In this document: positions 51,833 through 60,084 of the stretch, one piece after another | How positions within the stretch are numbered: the stretch's first letter is position 1 | Layout of the letters: each line of letters opens with the position of its first letter | Assembly (NCBI RefSeq): GCF_001651855.1 | Contig: NZ_LNQC01000049.1 | Coordinates: forward strand, 62,001 to 126,000 | Length of the DNA: 64,000 bases | Direction of reading: 5' to 3' | Source of the DNA: Sinorhizobium americanum | GTDB lineage: Bacteria > Pseudomonadota > Alphaproteobacteria > Rhizobiales > Rhizobiaceae | Translations under genes and position numbers: made by a program | The notes under the pieces: generated by a model | Told to the model about the DNA's origin: nothing | The model's input: the letters and a program-made list of their open reading frames with translations, nothing else | Database searches by the model: none

Positions 51833-52768
51833 TTATTGGGATGCCGCGGCGGAACCAGCTCCGTCCGGCCGCGACCGGGCGACCTCGGCGAGCAACTGTC
51901 TTGCCCAGCGATGCAGGCCGGACTGCGCGGTGCGTGCCGTCCAGTACATGTCGATATGAATCGGCACCTCGAGCGGAAATTCCGCCACGCTCAACCGGTC
52001 GCCCAATGCCTGCGCAAGCCGGGCGGGAATCGTCGCGATGAGATCGCTTCCGGCGATGATGCGTTCGAGATTGTCGTGGCTCGGAAGGACGACGCTCGAC
52101 TCGAACGGAACACCCTTTGCCTCCAGCGCCGCGATATAGAGCCCCTGCCATTCGCCATTGTGATTCACCTGGATGTGCCGCGCCGACCGATAGGCCCCGA
52201 GATCAAGCGGCGCCCGCGTCAAAGGGTTCTCCGGATCCATCACGCAGACATAACGGTCGGTGAAGAGGTGCGTGCGGAAATAGGCCTCGCCGAAGATCTC
52301 GATCGGCCCGAGCACGATGTCGCATTCGTTCCGCTTCAGCTGCCGCTTGCCGTGCACCGCGGACTCGAGCACCACGAGACGGACATTCGGCGCCGCCCGC
52401 CTGAGGCGCGCGCAGAATTCCGGCACGACGATCTGCCGTTCGTGGAAGTTGCAGGACACCGTGACCGATCCGGTCGCCGAGACCGGATCGAAGGCCTGCT
52501 CGGCCGTGAAGGCGGCGAGCTGATCGAGCATGCGGCGGGCGGTTTCGGTCAGCTCCGAGCACTTTTCCGTCGGCAGCATACGATTGCCCTGCCTGAGAAA
52601 CAAAGGGTCGCGGAACACCGCCCTCAGCCGCTCCACCGTATAGCTGACAGTCGACTGGTTGACGTCGAGGCGGTTCGCCGCCGCCGAGAAGGAGCCGAGA
52701 TCCGACACCAGCACGAGAACCTTGAGGCTCCCGAGATCGATCCCGTCCAGCTGCTGCTTCTGACCCAT
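51833..52768 (-). CDS. LysR-type regulator of the P450 cluster
   Basis: 311 residues. The HTH reads LGSLKVLVLVSDLGSFSAAA, then NRLDVNQSTVSYTVERLRAV, with the NodD/LeuO-like feature of a short N-terminal extension. The effector domain (ILHERQIVVPEF-like, then ESAVHGKRQLKRNECDIVLG) is complete. GGAGGGACGA precedes the ATG. It is divergent from the P450 gene across 150 nt and is therefore its likely activator. The inducer may be the P450 substrate or a plant compound; this is inference from context. Confidence 0.9.
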   Translation of the reverse strand: MGQKQQLDGIDLGSLKVLVLVSDLGSFSAAANRLDVNQSTVSYTVERLRAVFRDPLFLRQGNRMLPTEKCSELTETARRMLDQLAAFTAEQAFDPVSATGSVTVSCNFHERQIVVPEFCARLRRAAPNVRLVVLESAVHGKRQLKRNECDIVLGPIEIFGEAYFRTHLFTDRYVCVMDPENPLTRAPLDLGAYRSARHIQVNHNGEWQGLYIAALEAKGVPFESSVVLPSHDNLERIIAGSDLIATIPARLAQALGDRLSVAEFPLEVPIHIDMYWTARTAQSGLHRWARQLLAEVARSRPDGAGSAAASQ

Positions 52769-52918
52769 TCGTCCCTCCGCGCCTCGTGAAGGATATGTTC
52801 AGCACGCAGGTTATGCAATTGGTACATATCCTCAATCGAAGTCATCGAATTGTAGGGTGATCTCGCTCCGCGCTAACGTCCTCCCATCGAGTGCAACGGA
52901 TTGTCAGGGAGGGACAAG

Positions 52919-54100
52919 ATGGCGCACGCCGTTCTCGTGGTGTCGGACATTGCCTTTTCGGATCTGCTGAGCGATCCCTATCCCATCTACAAGCGCCTGC
53001 GCGACATGGCTCCGGCCGTCTATGTGGAGGCCGCCCGGCTGGCGCTCGTGACGCGTTTCGACGACATCATGACGATCGAGCGCGACTGCGAGACCTTCGC
53101 CTCGAGCAATCCGGGCTCGCTCGTCAACAAGGTGATGGGCCACACCATGATGCGCAAGGACGGCGAAGCGCATGCCATGGAACGCCGGGCGATTGAGGTG
53201 AGCTTCCGGCCCGGCACCATCAAGAACCACTGGGCGGCACGATTCGAGGCGATCAGCGACCGGCTGATCTCTCAGATCGAAAGTGACGGCGAGGCGGATC
53301 TGTTCGACGCGCTGGCAGCACCCATGGCATCGCTTGCCCTCATCGAGCTCCTCGGCCTCAAGGACGTTTCCTGGCAGACGCTGGCGCGCTGGTCGCAGGC
53401 GCTGATGGATGGCGCCGGCAACTACTCCGGCGACCCGGAGATTTCCGCTCGGGCGACGGAAGCGGCCGCCGGCGTCGATGCGGCGATCGATGCGGTCCTC
53501 GCCTGGCATCGCGAGAACCCCAATCCGGCGGTGCTGTCGTCGATGGTCAATGCCGAGCACCCGATGAACCTCGAGCAGATCCGCGCCAATATCAAGGTGA
53601 TCATCGGCGGCGGCCTCAACGAGCCGCGCGATTCCATTCTTTCGCTAACGCTCGGGCTTCTGTCCAACCCGCTCCAGCGGGCCGAGGTCATGGCCAATCC
53701 GGATCTCTGGCCGCTCGCCTTCGAGGAGGCTGTGCGCTGGATCTCGCCGATCGGCATGTATCCGCGCCGCGTCACCCGCGATGTCGAGCTCTCCGGCGTA
53801 AAATTGCGCGCCGGCGACCAGATCGGCCTTTGCGTCGCCGCCGCCAATCGCGACGACCGGCGTTTCGCAAACCCCGACAACTTCGACGTCTTCCGCCCGA
53901 AGCAGCCGCATCTCGCCTTCGGTGCCGGCCCGCATTTCTGCGCCGGCGCCTGGGTCGCCCGCCAGTTGGTCGGCCGGATCGTCGTGCCGATGCTCTTTTC
54001 GCGCCTCAAGAACCTGCGGCTCAGACCCGACGCACCGGCACGGATCCACGGGTGGGTGTTCCGCGGGCCAGTTTCCCTGCCGGTCGCCTGGGACCTTTAA
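52919..54100 (+). CDS. Cytochrome P450, class I bacterial type
   Basis: 393 residues. The haem-ligand motif is FGAGPHFCAGAW with Cys341. The K-helix ExxR is EEAVR (Glu270-Arg273). The I-helix segment IIGGGLNEPRDSI has Glu235 at the acid position but Pro in place of the usual Thr. P450s of this type insert one oxygen atom with electrons from a ferredoxin. GGGAGGGA lies just before the ATG at 52919. Ferredoxin and reductase genes follow at once, so the electron chain is complete. The substrate is unknown; a terpenoid, aromatic or N-methyl compound is possible. Confidence 0.93.
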   Translation: MAHAVLVVSDIAFSDLLSDPYPIYKRLRDMAPAVYVEAARLALVTRFDDIMTIERDCETFASSNPGSLVNKVMGHTMMRKDGEAHAMERRAIEVSFRPGTIKNHWAARFEAISDRLISQIESDGEADLFDALAAPMASLALIELLGLKDVSWQTLARWSQALMDGAGNYSGDPEISARATEAAAGVDAAIDAVLAWHRENPNPAVLSSMVNAEHPMNLEQIRANIKVIIGGGLNEPRDSILSLTLGLLSNPLQRAEVMANPDLWPLAFEEAVRWISPIGMYPRRVTRDVELSGVKLRAGDQIGLCVAAANRDDRRFANPDNFDVFRPKQPHLAFGAGPHFCAGAWVARQLVGRIVVPMLFSRLKNLRLRPDAPARIHGWVFRGPVSLPVAWDL

Positions 54101-54142
54101 ACCAACCGGCACCACCATTTTCATCCAACAGGAGGACCGTCG

Positions 54143-54463
54143 ATGCCGACCATCACCTTCATCACCGCCGAAGGCAAGCAACATGCCGTAACCGCCGAGA
54201 TCGGCCGATCGGTCATGGAGATCGCGTTGGAGAAGAACATTCCCGGCGTCGTCGCCGAGTGCAACGGATCGGCCGCCTGCGCCACCTGCCATTGCTATTT
54301 CGATCCGGCCTTTGCTGCGGCGATCGGCCCGATCGGCGAGCACGAGAGCGACATGCTCGACTTCACCGCCTCGCCGCGCCGGCCGGAAAGCCGGCTGAGC
54401 TGTCAGGTCCGCGTCGCCGACGCGCTCGACGGCATGACTGTGCACATTCCGGCCGTGCAGTAG
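54143..54463 (+). CDS. 2Fe-2S ferredoxin, adrenodoxin/putidaredoxin type
   Basis: 106 residues with the cysteine pattern AECNGSAACATCHCYF and, near the end, RLSCQVRVADALDGM, giving the four cluster ligands of a vertebrate-type (ISC-like) ferredoxin. It passes single electrons from the FAD reductase to the P450. It lies 42 nt after the P450 gene and 21 nt before the reductase gene on the same strand, confirming the functional link. Confidence 0.93.
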   Translation: MPTITFITAEGKQHAVTAEIGRSVMEIALEKNIPGVVAECNGSAACATCHCYFDPAFAAAIGPIGEHESDMLDFTASPRRPESRLSCQVRVADALDGMTVHIPAVQ

Positions 54464-54484
54464 GCCAGAAGCGAGGAAGGCGTC

Positions 54485-55675
54485 ATGCGTCACGTGGCGA
54501 TCATCGGGGCGGGCCAGGCCGGCAGCAATCTCGCAGCGAAGCTCAGGGAGCTCGGCTTCGATGGCCGCATCACTTTGATCGGCGACGAATCCCATCCGCC
54601 CTATCAGCGGCCGCCGCTTTCGAAGGCCTATCTCACAGGCAAGCTCGCCGCCGACCGGCTTGCACTTCGCGGCCCGTCCTTCTACGCCGAACGCTGCATC
54701 GATCTCAGGCTCGCAACGAAGGTCACGAGGATCTTGCCGGCTGACAAGCGCATCGAACTCGGTCCGGAGAGCCTCGCCTATGATGGTCTCGTGCTTGCGA
54801 CGGGTGCGGCGCCCATCCCTCTGCCGGAGGCGATCGGCGGAAGCCTTGCCAATGTCTTCACTCTGCGCACGATCGGCGACGTCGAAGCGATCACGCCGCA
54901 TATCGCCGCCGGCAAGCGCGCCTTGATCGTCGGCGGCGGCTATATCGGGCTGGAAGTCGCTGCGGCCCTCAACCAGGCGGCTGTCGATGTCACGCTCGTC
55001 GAGCTTCAGGAGCGCATCCTCGGGCGCGTCGCCGCCGCCGAGACCGCCGCCTATTTCCGGACGCTGCACGCCGAACGCGGCGTCAAACTCCTCGAAGGCG
55101 TCGGACTTGTTGCCCTGGAAGGCCAGGGCAGCGTCGGTAAGGCACAGCTCTCAGATGGCTCATTCGTCGACGTTGACTTCGCAATCGTCGGCATCGGCGT
55201 CCGCCCGAACGTGGCTCTTGCCGAGGCGGCCGGACTGGCGGTCGAGAACGGCGTTTCGGTCGATGCCCAGGGCAGGACGTCTGAAGCCGGGATCTGGGCG
55301 GCCGGCGATTGCGCCTCGTTCCTGTGGAATGGCCGACGCATTCGCATCGAAAGCGTGCCGCATGCGATTGACCAGGCCGAAACAGTCGCCGCCAACGTGC
55401 TCGGCGCGAAACGCGATTACCGCCCGCGGCCGTGGTTCTGGTCGGATCAGTTCGACGTCAAGCTGCAGATCGCCGGCCTCAACGGCGGCTACGACCGGAT
55501 CGTCGAGAGAAAGGGCGCCAAGCCGGGCTCCTGCTCCTATTGGTATTTCGCCGGCGAGACATTGCTGGCCTGCGACGCGATCAACGATGCGCGCGCCTAT
55601 ATGACGGCCAAGAAACTGATCGACGCGGGTCGATCGCCCTCGCCCGCCGATGTCGCCGACGGCGTGCTCGCCTGA
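54485..55675 (+). CDS. FAD-dependent ferredoxin reductase (putidaredoxin/rhodocoxin reductase type)
   Basis: 396 residues of the pyridine nucleotide-disulfide oxidoreductase fold. The FAD motif is VAIIGAGQAGSNLAAKLREL, the NAD(P) motif is ALIVGGGYIGLEVAAALNQA, and IWAAGDCASF binds the FAD ribityl chain. PPYQRPPLSKAYL is typical of oxygenase-coupled reductases. It takes electrons from NAD(P)H to the upstream ferredoxin. GAGGAAGG precedes the ATG. This is the last gene of the P450 operon; AlkB-like and phosphoesterase genes follow on the other strand. Confidence 0.93.
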   Translation: MRHVAIIGAGQAGSNLAAKLRELGFDGRITLIGDESHPPYQRPPLSKAYLTGKLAADRLALRGPSFYAERCIDLRLATKVTRILPADKRIELGPESLAYDGLVLATGAAPIPLPEAIGGSLANVFTLRTIGDVEAITPHIAAGKRALIVGGGYIGLEVAAALNQAAVDVTLVELQERILGRVAAAETAAYFRTLHAERGVKLLEGVGLVALEGQGSVGKAQLSDGSFVDVDFAIVGIGVRPNVALAEAAGLAVENGVSVDAQGRTSEAGIWAAGDCASFLWNGRRIRIESVPHAIDQAETVAANVLGAKRDYRPRPWFWSDQFDVKLQIAGLNGGYDRIVERKGAKPGSCSYWYFAGETLLACDAINDARAYMTAKKLIDAGRSPSPADVADGVLA

Positions 55676-55713
55676 ACGACTGGGCAGGCGCGATGCTCCG
55701 GTTCGTGACGCGC

Positions 55714-56295
55714 TCAACGCCGGCCGTATTTCAGAAGCAACTGCCGGAACGTGATCGAATATCGCAGCCGGCTAACCGGCGGTATGGAATGTTCCCATTC
55801 CGTCCTTGAGGAACCGGAAAGCAGATATGCGGAGCCGGGCTCGAGAACGATCGAAGCCCGCTCCCACTTCCCACCGGCTCTGCGGCGCAGCCTGAATGTA
55901 CAGGCGGACCGGAGCGAGATCCCGACGACGTTTCCGAAAACCCCCTTGTCTTTGTGCCACCCGATCGGCGCCCCGGCATCGTACTCCGTGACCAATGCCT
56001 GTTCCAATCCCTGTGCGGGCAATCCTGCGAAATCCGCGGCCAACTGGCGCACCGGCAGGAGCATCGCCGGGATAGGATCGATTTTGCGAAGCGATTCCGT
56101 GCTGAAATCGTATTTCCAGCCGAAGGAGATTACCCGTCTCTTGCCCTCAAAACCGTGAAAATCGAAGGGCCGGAGAGAAAGTTGAGGTATTGCCTCGAGG
56201 AGGCGGTCCTGAAGTGCTTGCGGAATGATATCCGCTTCGTAACGAAAGCCATCCGGCAGCTTGCTGGTCGGATTTCCGAACAGATCTTCTTGCAT
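55714..56295 (-). CDS. AlkB-like 2-oxoglutarate/Fe(II) dioxygenase
   Basis: 193 residues. The iron ligands are His and Asp in GWHKDKGVFG and the distal His in EWEHSIPPV. RYSITFR contains the 2-oxoglutarate-binding arginine. This compact form without an N-terminal extension resembles the AlkB homologue group common in alphaproteobacteria, whose role in repair of methylated nucleic acids is likely but unproven. GAGGGGCTC precedes the ATG. It is monocistronic and convergent with the P450 operon. Confidence 0.9.
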   Translation of the reverse strand: MQEDLFGNPTSKLPDGFRYEADIIPQALQDRLLEAIPQLSLRPFDFHGFEGKRRVISFGWKYDFSTESLRKIDPIPAMLLPVRQLAADFAGLPAQGLEQALVTEYDAGAPIGWHKDKGVFGNVVGISLRSACTFRLRRRAGGKWERASIVLEPGSAYLLSGSSRTEWEHSIPPVSRLRYSITFRQLLLKYGRR

Positions 56296-56447
56296 GAGCC
56301 CCTCGTCACGGAAATGCGCTCCTCGCAGCGATAAGGCAGGCTGCGGCTACCGGCATGGACCATCGGCTCTGCATATCGGCCGCGCGGGTCATGGGAAAAC
56401 GATCTGACGCGGCAGTCGTTCCGAGTTGGAATGCCGGGCACTCCGGT

Positions 56448-56936
56448 TCAGGCTCGCCGGAGAAGATTAGCGAGGCTGACCGGCCGCAGGCCCCTGGCAT
56501 CGACGCCCACGTCGAACTGGCGCGGCAGCGGCTTCAAGCGGCCATGGGAGTGGCCGTGCAGGTTGACCGAGCGCTTTCCCATCTGGTTCCAGGTCCGAAA
56601 AGGATAGTGGCAGAGAATGAGGCATTGGCCGTCGACTGTGAGTTCCGCATAGTGCTGTATGCTCTGCCAGCCGCTCGCTTCGACCGTGGCGGGCGGATCG
56701 TTGTTGCCGACGATCAGGTGTTTGCTGCCGTTCAGCTGAGAGAGCAAATCTTCCGCAAAGCCTTTTTTCTTCGATGCGAAATCGCCGAGGTGCCAGATTT
56801 CGTCCTCCGGCGAGACCGTGTCGTTCCAGTTGGCAATCAGCGCCGCGTCGTGCTCCGCCAGACTGGAGAAGGGCCGGCGATCAATGTTGAGCACCCGCTG
56901 TTCGCCGAAATGCGTGTCGCTCGTAAAGTATATCAT
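56448..56936 (-). CDS. Metallophosphoesterase
   Basis: 162 residues of the calcineurin-like phosphoesterase fold. The metal ligands are in FTSDTHFGEQ (D-x-H), EIWHLGDFAS (G-D), LIVGNNDPP (G-N-N-D in place of G-N-H-D/E), ILCHYPF and NLHGHSHG. The third motif has Asn for His, as in several small members. The fold hydrolyses phosphomono- or diesters; the natural substrate is unknown. A moderate ribosome-binding site (CCAGG) precedes the ATG. It is a single gene between alkB-like and Lrp-like genes, all on the minus strand. Confidence 0.88.
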   Translation of the reverse strand: MIYFTSDTHFGEQRVLNIDRRPFSSLAEHDAALIANWNDTVSPEDEIWHLGDFASKKKGFAEDLLSQLNGSKHLIVGNNDPPATVEASGWQSIQHYAELTVDGQCLILCHYPFRTWNQMGKRSVNLHGHSHGRLKPLPRQFDVGVDARGLRPVSLANLLRRA

Positions 56937-56965
56937 CCTGGCAACCGCTGCTTTCCGGATGCGAG

Positions 56966-57439
56966 TTAGTCGGAAGTCACCGGAACGAACATCCCGAGCT
57001 TCACGTCCTTGAGCACGACATTCGTGTGAATTCGCTTGATCTGAGGATTCTGCGACATGATCCGCGCAGTGATCTCGTCGTATTGTGCGACATCCTGGGC
57101 GGTGATGATCGCCACGAGATCGACGGACCCGGTCACGTAATAGACCTGCTGGATATGATCCTGCTTGTCGACCCAGGTGCGGAATTTCGCCAGGGCATCG
57201 TAGTTCTCACGCTCGATCTCCATGCCGGCGATGAAGGTCATCGGATTTCCGGCGACCTTGCGGTCGACAAGGGCGATCTCGGCGGAAATGATGCCGTCCT
57301 CGCGCATCCTCTTGAGGCGGCGTTGAACAGCAGACGCCGACAGGCCGATGATGTCGCCGATCGCCTCGGCCTTGAGCTGACAGTCGCGCTGCACGATCTC
57401 GAGGATCTTCCGATCGAATTGATCCACTGGCTCCGTCAT
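56966..57439 (-). CDS. Lrp/AsnC-family regulator of the sulfur amino acid cluster
   Basis: 157 residues starting MTEPVDQFDRKILEIVQRDC. The HTH continues as AEAIGDIIGLSASAVQRRLK and the effector domain is of the RAM type (YYVTGSVDLVAIITAQDVAQ). GAGGAAACC precedes the ATG at 57439; the frame extends upstream without another good start. It is divergent from the ABC-transporter operon across 260 nt holding direct TGCGGCAAA repeats, so it probably controls that operon in response to an imported amino acid. Confidence 0.9.
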   Translation of the reverse strand: MTEPVDQFDRKILEIVQRDCQLKAEAIGDIIGLSASAVQRRLKRMREDGIISAEIALVDRKVAGNPMTFIAGMEIERENYDALAKFRTWVDKQDHIQQVYYVTGSVDLVAIITAQDVAQYDEITARIMSQNPQIKRIHTNVVLKDVKLGMFVPVTSD

Positions 57440-57596
57440 GGTTTCCTCGTGTTGGTGATTTGCCGTAGCTAATATCTCAGGCAGCTTTGTCGTGAGCACG
57501 CTTTCCGCTTCCGAAGCTTTCACCTGCGCACGAACGCACTATCTCTCAAAAATCAAGGACAGAAAGCGCAGTAAGTCCGCATCTTTTAGCGTGTTC

Positions 57597-57635
57597 TGCG
57601 CAAAATCCGCGTCACTGCGGCAAATGTGCGGCAAA
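57597..57635. promoter_or_regulatory. Repeated TGCG(G)CAAA motif between lrp-like gene and ABC operon
   Basis: TGCGCAAAA (57597), TGCGGCAAA (57616-57624) and TGCGGCAAA (57627-57635) form an array; the last two are 11 bp apart, one helical turn. Lrp-type octamers often bind such phased sites. The array lies 65 nt before the transporter operon's start. Confidence 0.5.
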
Positions 57636-57699
57636 ACCGCAAGGCGTGTCCATATTATCGCGGACCAAATAACCATAAAAACCGCCAGGAACGACAGGA

Positions 57700-58476
57700 A
57701 TGATGCGAAGCGCCGCCGCCTTGCTGGTGGAAGACGTCCATAAGAGCTATGGGCAGCACGAGGTGCTGAAGGGCGTATCGGTATCGGCGCAAAACGGCGA
57801 CGTCATTTCGCTGATCGGATCGTCGGGCTCGGGGAAGAGCACCTTTCTCCGCTGCATCAACTTTCTCGAGATCCCCGACCGCGGCCGTTTCGTCTTCGGC
57901 GGCGAAGAGGTTCTGATGAAGCCGGGCCGCGAAGGGCGCGCCCATCCCGCCAATTGGCGGCAAATCGAACGGATCCGCACCGGCCTCGGCATGGTGTTCC
58001 AGAGCTTCAACCTTTGGGCCCACAGGACCGTGCTCGAAAATGTCATCGAGGCCCCAATTCATGTGCTGCGGCAGAACCGCAGGGAAGCGACCGAACGGGC
58101 CGAGGCTCTTCTGTCCAAGGTGGGGCTCTACGACAAACGGCACGCCTATCCGGCGTTCCTGTCGGGCGGCCAGCAGCAGCGCGCCGCGATCGCCCGCGCG
58201 CTCTGCGTCGACCCGGCGGTGATGCTGTTCGACGAGCCCACCTCGGCGCTCGATCCCGAGCTTGTCGGCGAGGTGCTGAAGGTCATCCGCGGGTTGGCGG
58301 AAGAAGGGCGCACGATGCTCCTCGTCACGCACGAGATGAAATTCGCCCGGGACGTCTCCACTCACGTGATGTTCCTTGATCAGGGGCGCGTCGAGGAAGA
58401 GGGGCCGCCCGCCCAGGTCTTCGGTGCGCCGCTTAGTGCGCGCTGCCGCGAATTCACCGGCAGTCTCAGCCATTGA
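57700..58476 (+). CDS. Polar amino acid ABC transporter ATPase
   Basis: 258 residues. Walker A GSSGSGKST, signature LSGGQQQR, Walker B VMLFDEP and the switch LLVTHEMK are complete, and the length is that of HisP/GlnQ-type ATPases. The insertion MKPGREGRAHPANWRQIERI is as in HisP/ArtP relatives. It powers the permease pair encoded downstream. The operon order ATPase, SBP, permease, permease is as usual for the PAAT family. The start may be at 57700 or 57703; a poor ribosome-binding sequence (AGGAACGACAGGA) precedes both. Confidence 0.93.
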   Translation: MMRSAAALLVEDVHKSYGQHEVLKGVSVSAQNGDVISLIGSSGSGKSTFLRCINFLEIPDRGRFVFGGEEVLMKPGREGRAHPANWRQIERIRTGLGMVFQSFNLWAHRTVLENVIEAPIHVLRQNRREATERAEALLSKVGLYDKRHAYPAFLSGGQQQRAAIARALCVDPAVMLFDEPTSALDPELVGEVLKVIRGLAEEGRTMLLVTHEMKFARDVSTHVMFLDQGRVEEEGPPAQVFGAPLSARCREFTGSLSH

Positions 58477-58514
58477 TCCGTTTCCATTCCGACGAAAACA
58501 GAAGGGGTAGTCGA

Positions 58515-59282
58515 ATGAAGTTGATGTCCATCCTGATGGCCGGCGTGGCCTTCTCACTTGCAGGTGCGGCCAATGCGGAGGTGCGCTTCGGCATCATGAA
58601 CGAGGCCTACCCGCCCTTCTTCACGAAGGACCCGTCCGGCAAATGGATCGGTTGGGAAATCGAGCTGATGGACGCGGTCTGCGCCGAGATGAAGGAGACC
58701 TGCTCGATTGTCGACATGTCCTGGGACGGCCTGATCCCGGGTCTCGAGGCGAAGAAGTTCGACGTCATCTGGTCGTCGATGTCGATCACCGACGAGCGCA
58801 AGAAGACCATCGACTTCACCGATAAATATTACAACACCCCGAGCAAGCTGATCGGCGCCAAAGACGGCAAGTTGGGAGCAGCGGCCGATGACGTTGCCGA
58901 CAAGACCATCGGCATCCAGGTCTCGACGATCCAGTCCGAATATTACAAGAAGTATTTCGCCGACAAGGCATCGGAACAGACCTATGCGACGCTCGACGAA
59001 GCCTTCCAGGACCTCGCGGCCGGCCGGATCGACTATGTCTTCGGCGATGCCATTCCGCTGGCGGAGTTCCTGAAATCGGACTTCGGCAAGGATTGCTGCG
59101 AAGACAAGGGCAACGTCAAGGACGACCCGGCGATCCTCGGAACCGGCATCGGCGGCGGGCTGCGCAAGGACGACACGGCGCTGCGCGACAAGCTCAACGC
59201 GGCAATCGCCGCCGTCAGGGCCAGCGGCAAATATGCCGAAATCTCCAAGAAGTACTTCGACTTCGATCCCTATGGCGAATGA
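58515..59282 (+). CDS. Polar amino acid ABC transporter substrate-binding protein
   Basis: 255 residues. The signal peptide MKLMSILMAGVAFSLAGAAN precedes a family 3 SBP body: VRFGIMNEAYPPFFTKDPSG, then WEIELMDAVCAEMKETC and the classic TIGIQVSTIQSEYYKKYF hinge. Cysteines at AVCAEMKETC and KDCCEDKG may form two disulfides. GAAGGGG precedes the ATG. The gene follows the ATPase by 38 nt, and a perfect 12-bp stem-loop lies just after its stop. The ligand is probably a sulfur-containing amino acid, judged only from the downstream enzymes. Confidence 0.92.
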   Translation: MKLMSILMAGVAFSLAGAANAEVRFGIMNEAYPPFFTKDPSGKWIGWEIELMDAVCAEMKETCSIVDMSWDGLIPGLEAKKFDVIWSSMSITDERKKTIDFTDKYYNTPSKLIGAKDGKLGAAADDVADKTIGIQVSTIQSEYYKKYFADKASEQTYATLDEAFQDLAAGRIDYVFGDAIPLAEFLKSDFGKDCCEDKGNVKDDPAILGTGIGGGLRKDDTALRDKLNAAIAAVRASGKYAEISKKYFDFDPYGE

Positions 59283-59290
59283 CCGGAGGA

Positions 59291-59318
59291 GCGATCGGCG
59301 CCTGACGGCGCCGATCGC
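59291..59318 (+). promoter_or_regulatory. Stem-loop between the SBP gene and the first permease gene
   Basis: GCGATCGGCGCC (59291-59302) and GGCGCCGATCGC (59307-59318) pair perfectly around TGAC. The stem starts 8 nt after the SBP stop and is followed by CCTTTGCC. It is likely an intra-operon attenuator or mRNA-stabilising element. Confidence 0.8.
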
Positions 59319-59352
59319 CCTTTGCCTATGAACTCGATCAAATAGGCCTCGG

Positions 59353-60075
59353 ATGTCGTCCAGCCAATCGCTCCTGGAACTGCTCTCCCCTTATCCCCCC
59401 GGCTGGGGAGGCGTGCTTCTTGCCGGCGCGCTCTCGACCGTGCTGATTTCGCTTGGCGCCTATCTCGTCGGCATCGCCATCGGCCTGGTCGGCGCAATCG
59501 GCAAGCTGAAAGGCAATCGCCCGGTTCGCTTCGTCCTCGACCTCTATACGACCGCCGTTCGCGCCATTCCGGAACTGATCCTGATCATCGGCCTCTATTA
59601 TGCGGGAACCGACGGGCTGAACCGCATCCTCTCCGCCCTCGGGCTTCCGGCGGTCGAGATCAACGGCTTCGTTGCCGCCGTCGCGGTGCTCGGCATTGTC
59701 CAGGGCGCCTATATGACCGAAGTGTTTCGCGGCGCGATCCTCGCCATTCCGGTCGGACAGATCGAAGCGGCGGCCGCCTTCGGCATGCGGCCGCGGCTGC
59801 GCTTCCGCCGCATCGTGCTGCCAGCCCTGTTGCCGAATGCGCTGCCGGGCCTTGCCAATCTCTGGATGTCGGTTACCAAGGACAGCGCACTGATCGCCGT
59901 CGTCGGCTATCAGGAACTGGCGCTCGCGACCCGCATCGCCGCCGGCAACACCAAGCACTACTTCCTGTTTTTTCTCGCCTCCGCCGCCCTCTACCTCGCC
60001 ATAACGCTGATTTCCAACGTCGTGTTCGCGGCGCTCGAAAGCCGCTTCCGGCGCGGCCAGCCGACGACAGCATAG
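59353..60075 (+). CDS. Polar amino acid ABC transporter permease 1
   Basis: 240 residues with five or six membrane helices. The EAA loop is PVGQIEAAAAFGMRPRLRFR, and AVRAIPELILIIGLYYAGTD is the family's RGTP-like segment with an Ala-Ile-Pro-Glu variation. It belongs to the HisQ/ArtQ-type half of the PAAT permease heterodimer. It comes 70 nt after the SBP gene, past the stem-loop, and 9 nt before the second permease gene. Confidence 0.92.
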   Translation: MSSSQSLLELLSPYPPGWGGVLLAGALSTVLISLGAYLVGIAIGLVGAIGKLKGNRPVRFVLDLYTTAVRAIPELILIIGLYYAGTDGLNRILSALGLPAVEINGFVAAVAVLGIVQGAYMTEVFRGAILAIPVGQIEAAAAFGMRPRLRFRRIVLPALLPNALPGLANLWMSVTKDSALIAVVGYQELALATRIAAGNTKHYFLFFLASAALYLAITLISNVVFAALESRFRRGQPTTA

Positions 60076-60084
60076 GAGGGGCGC

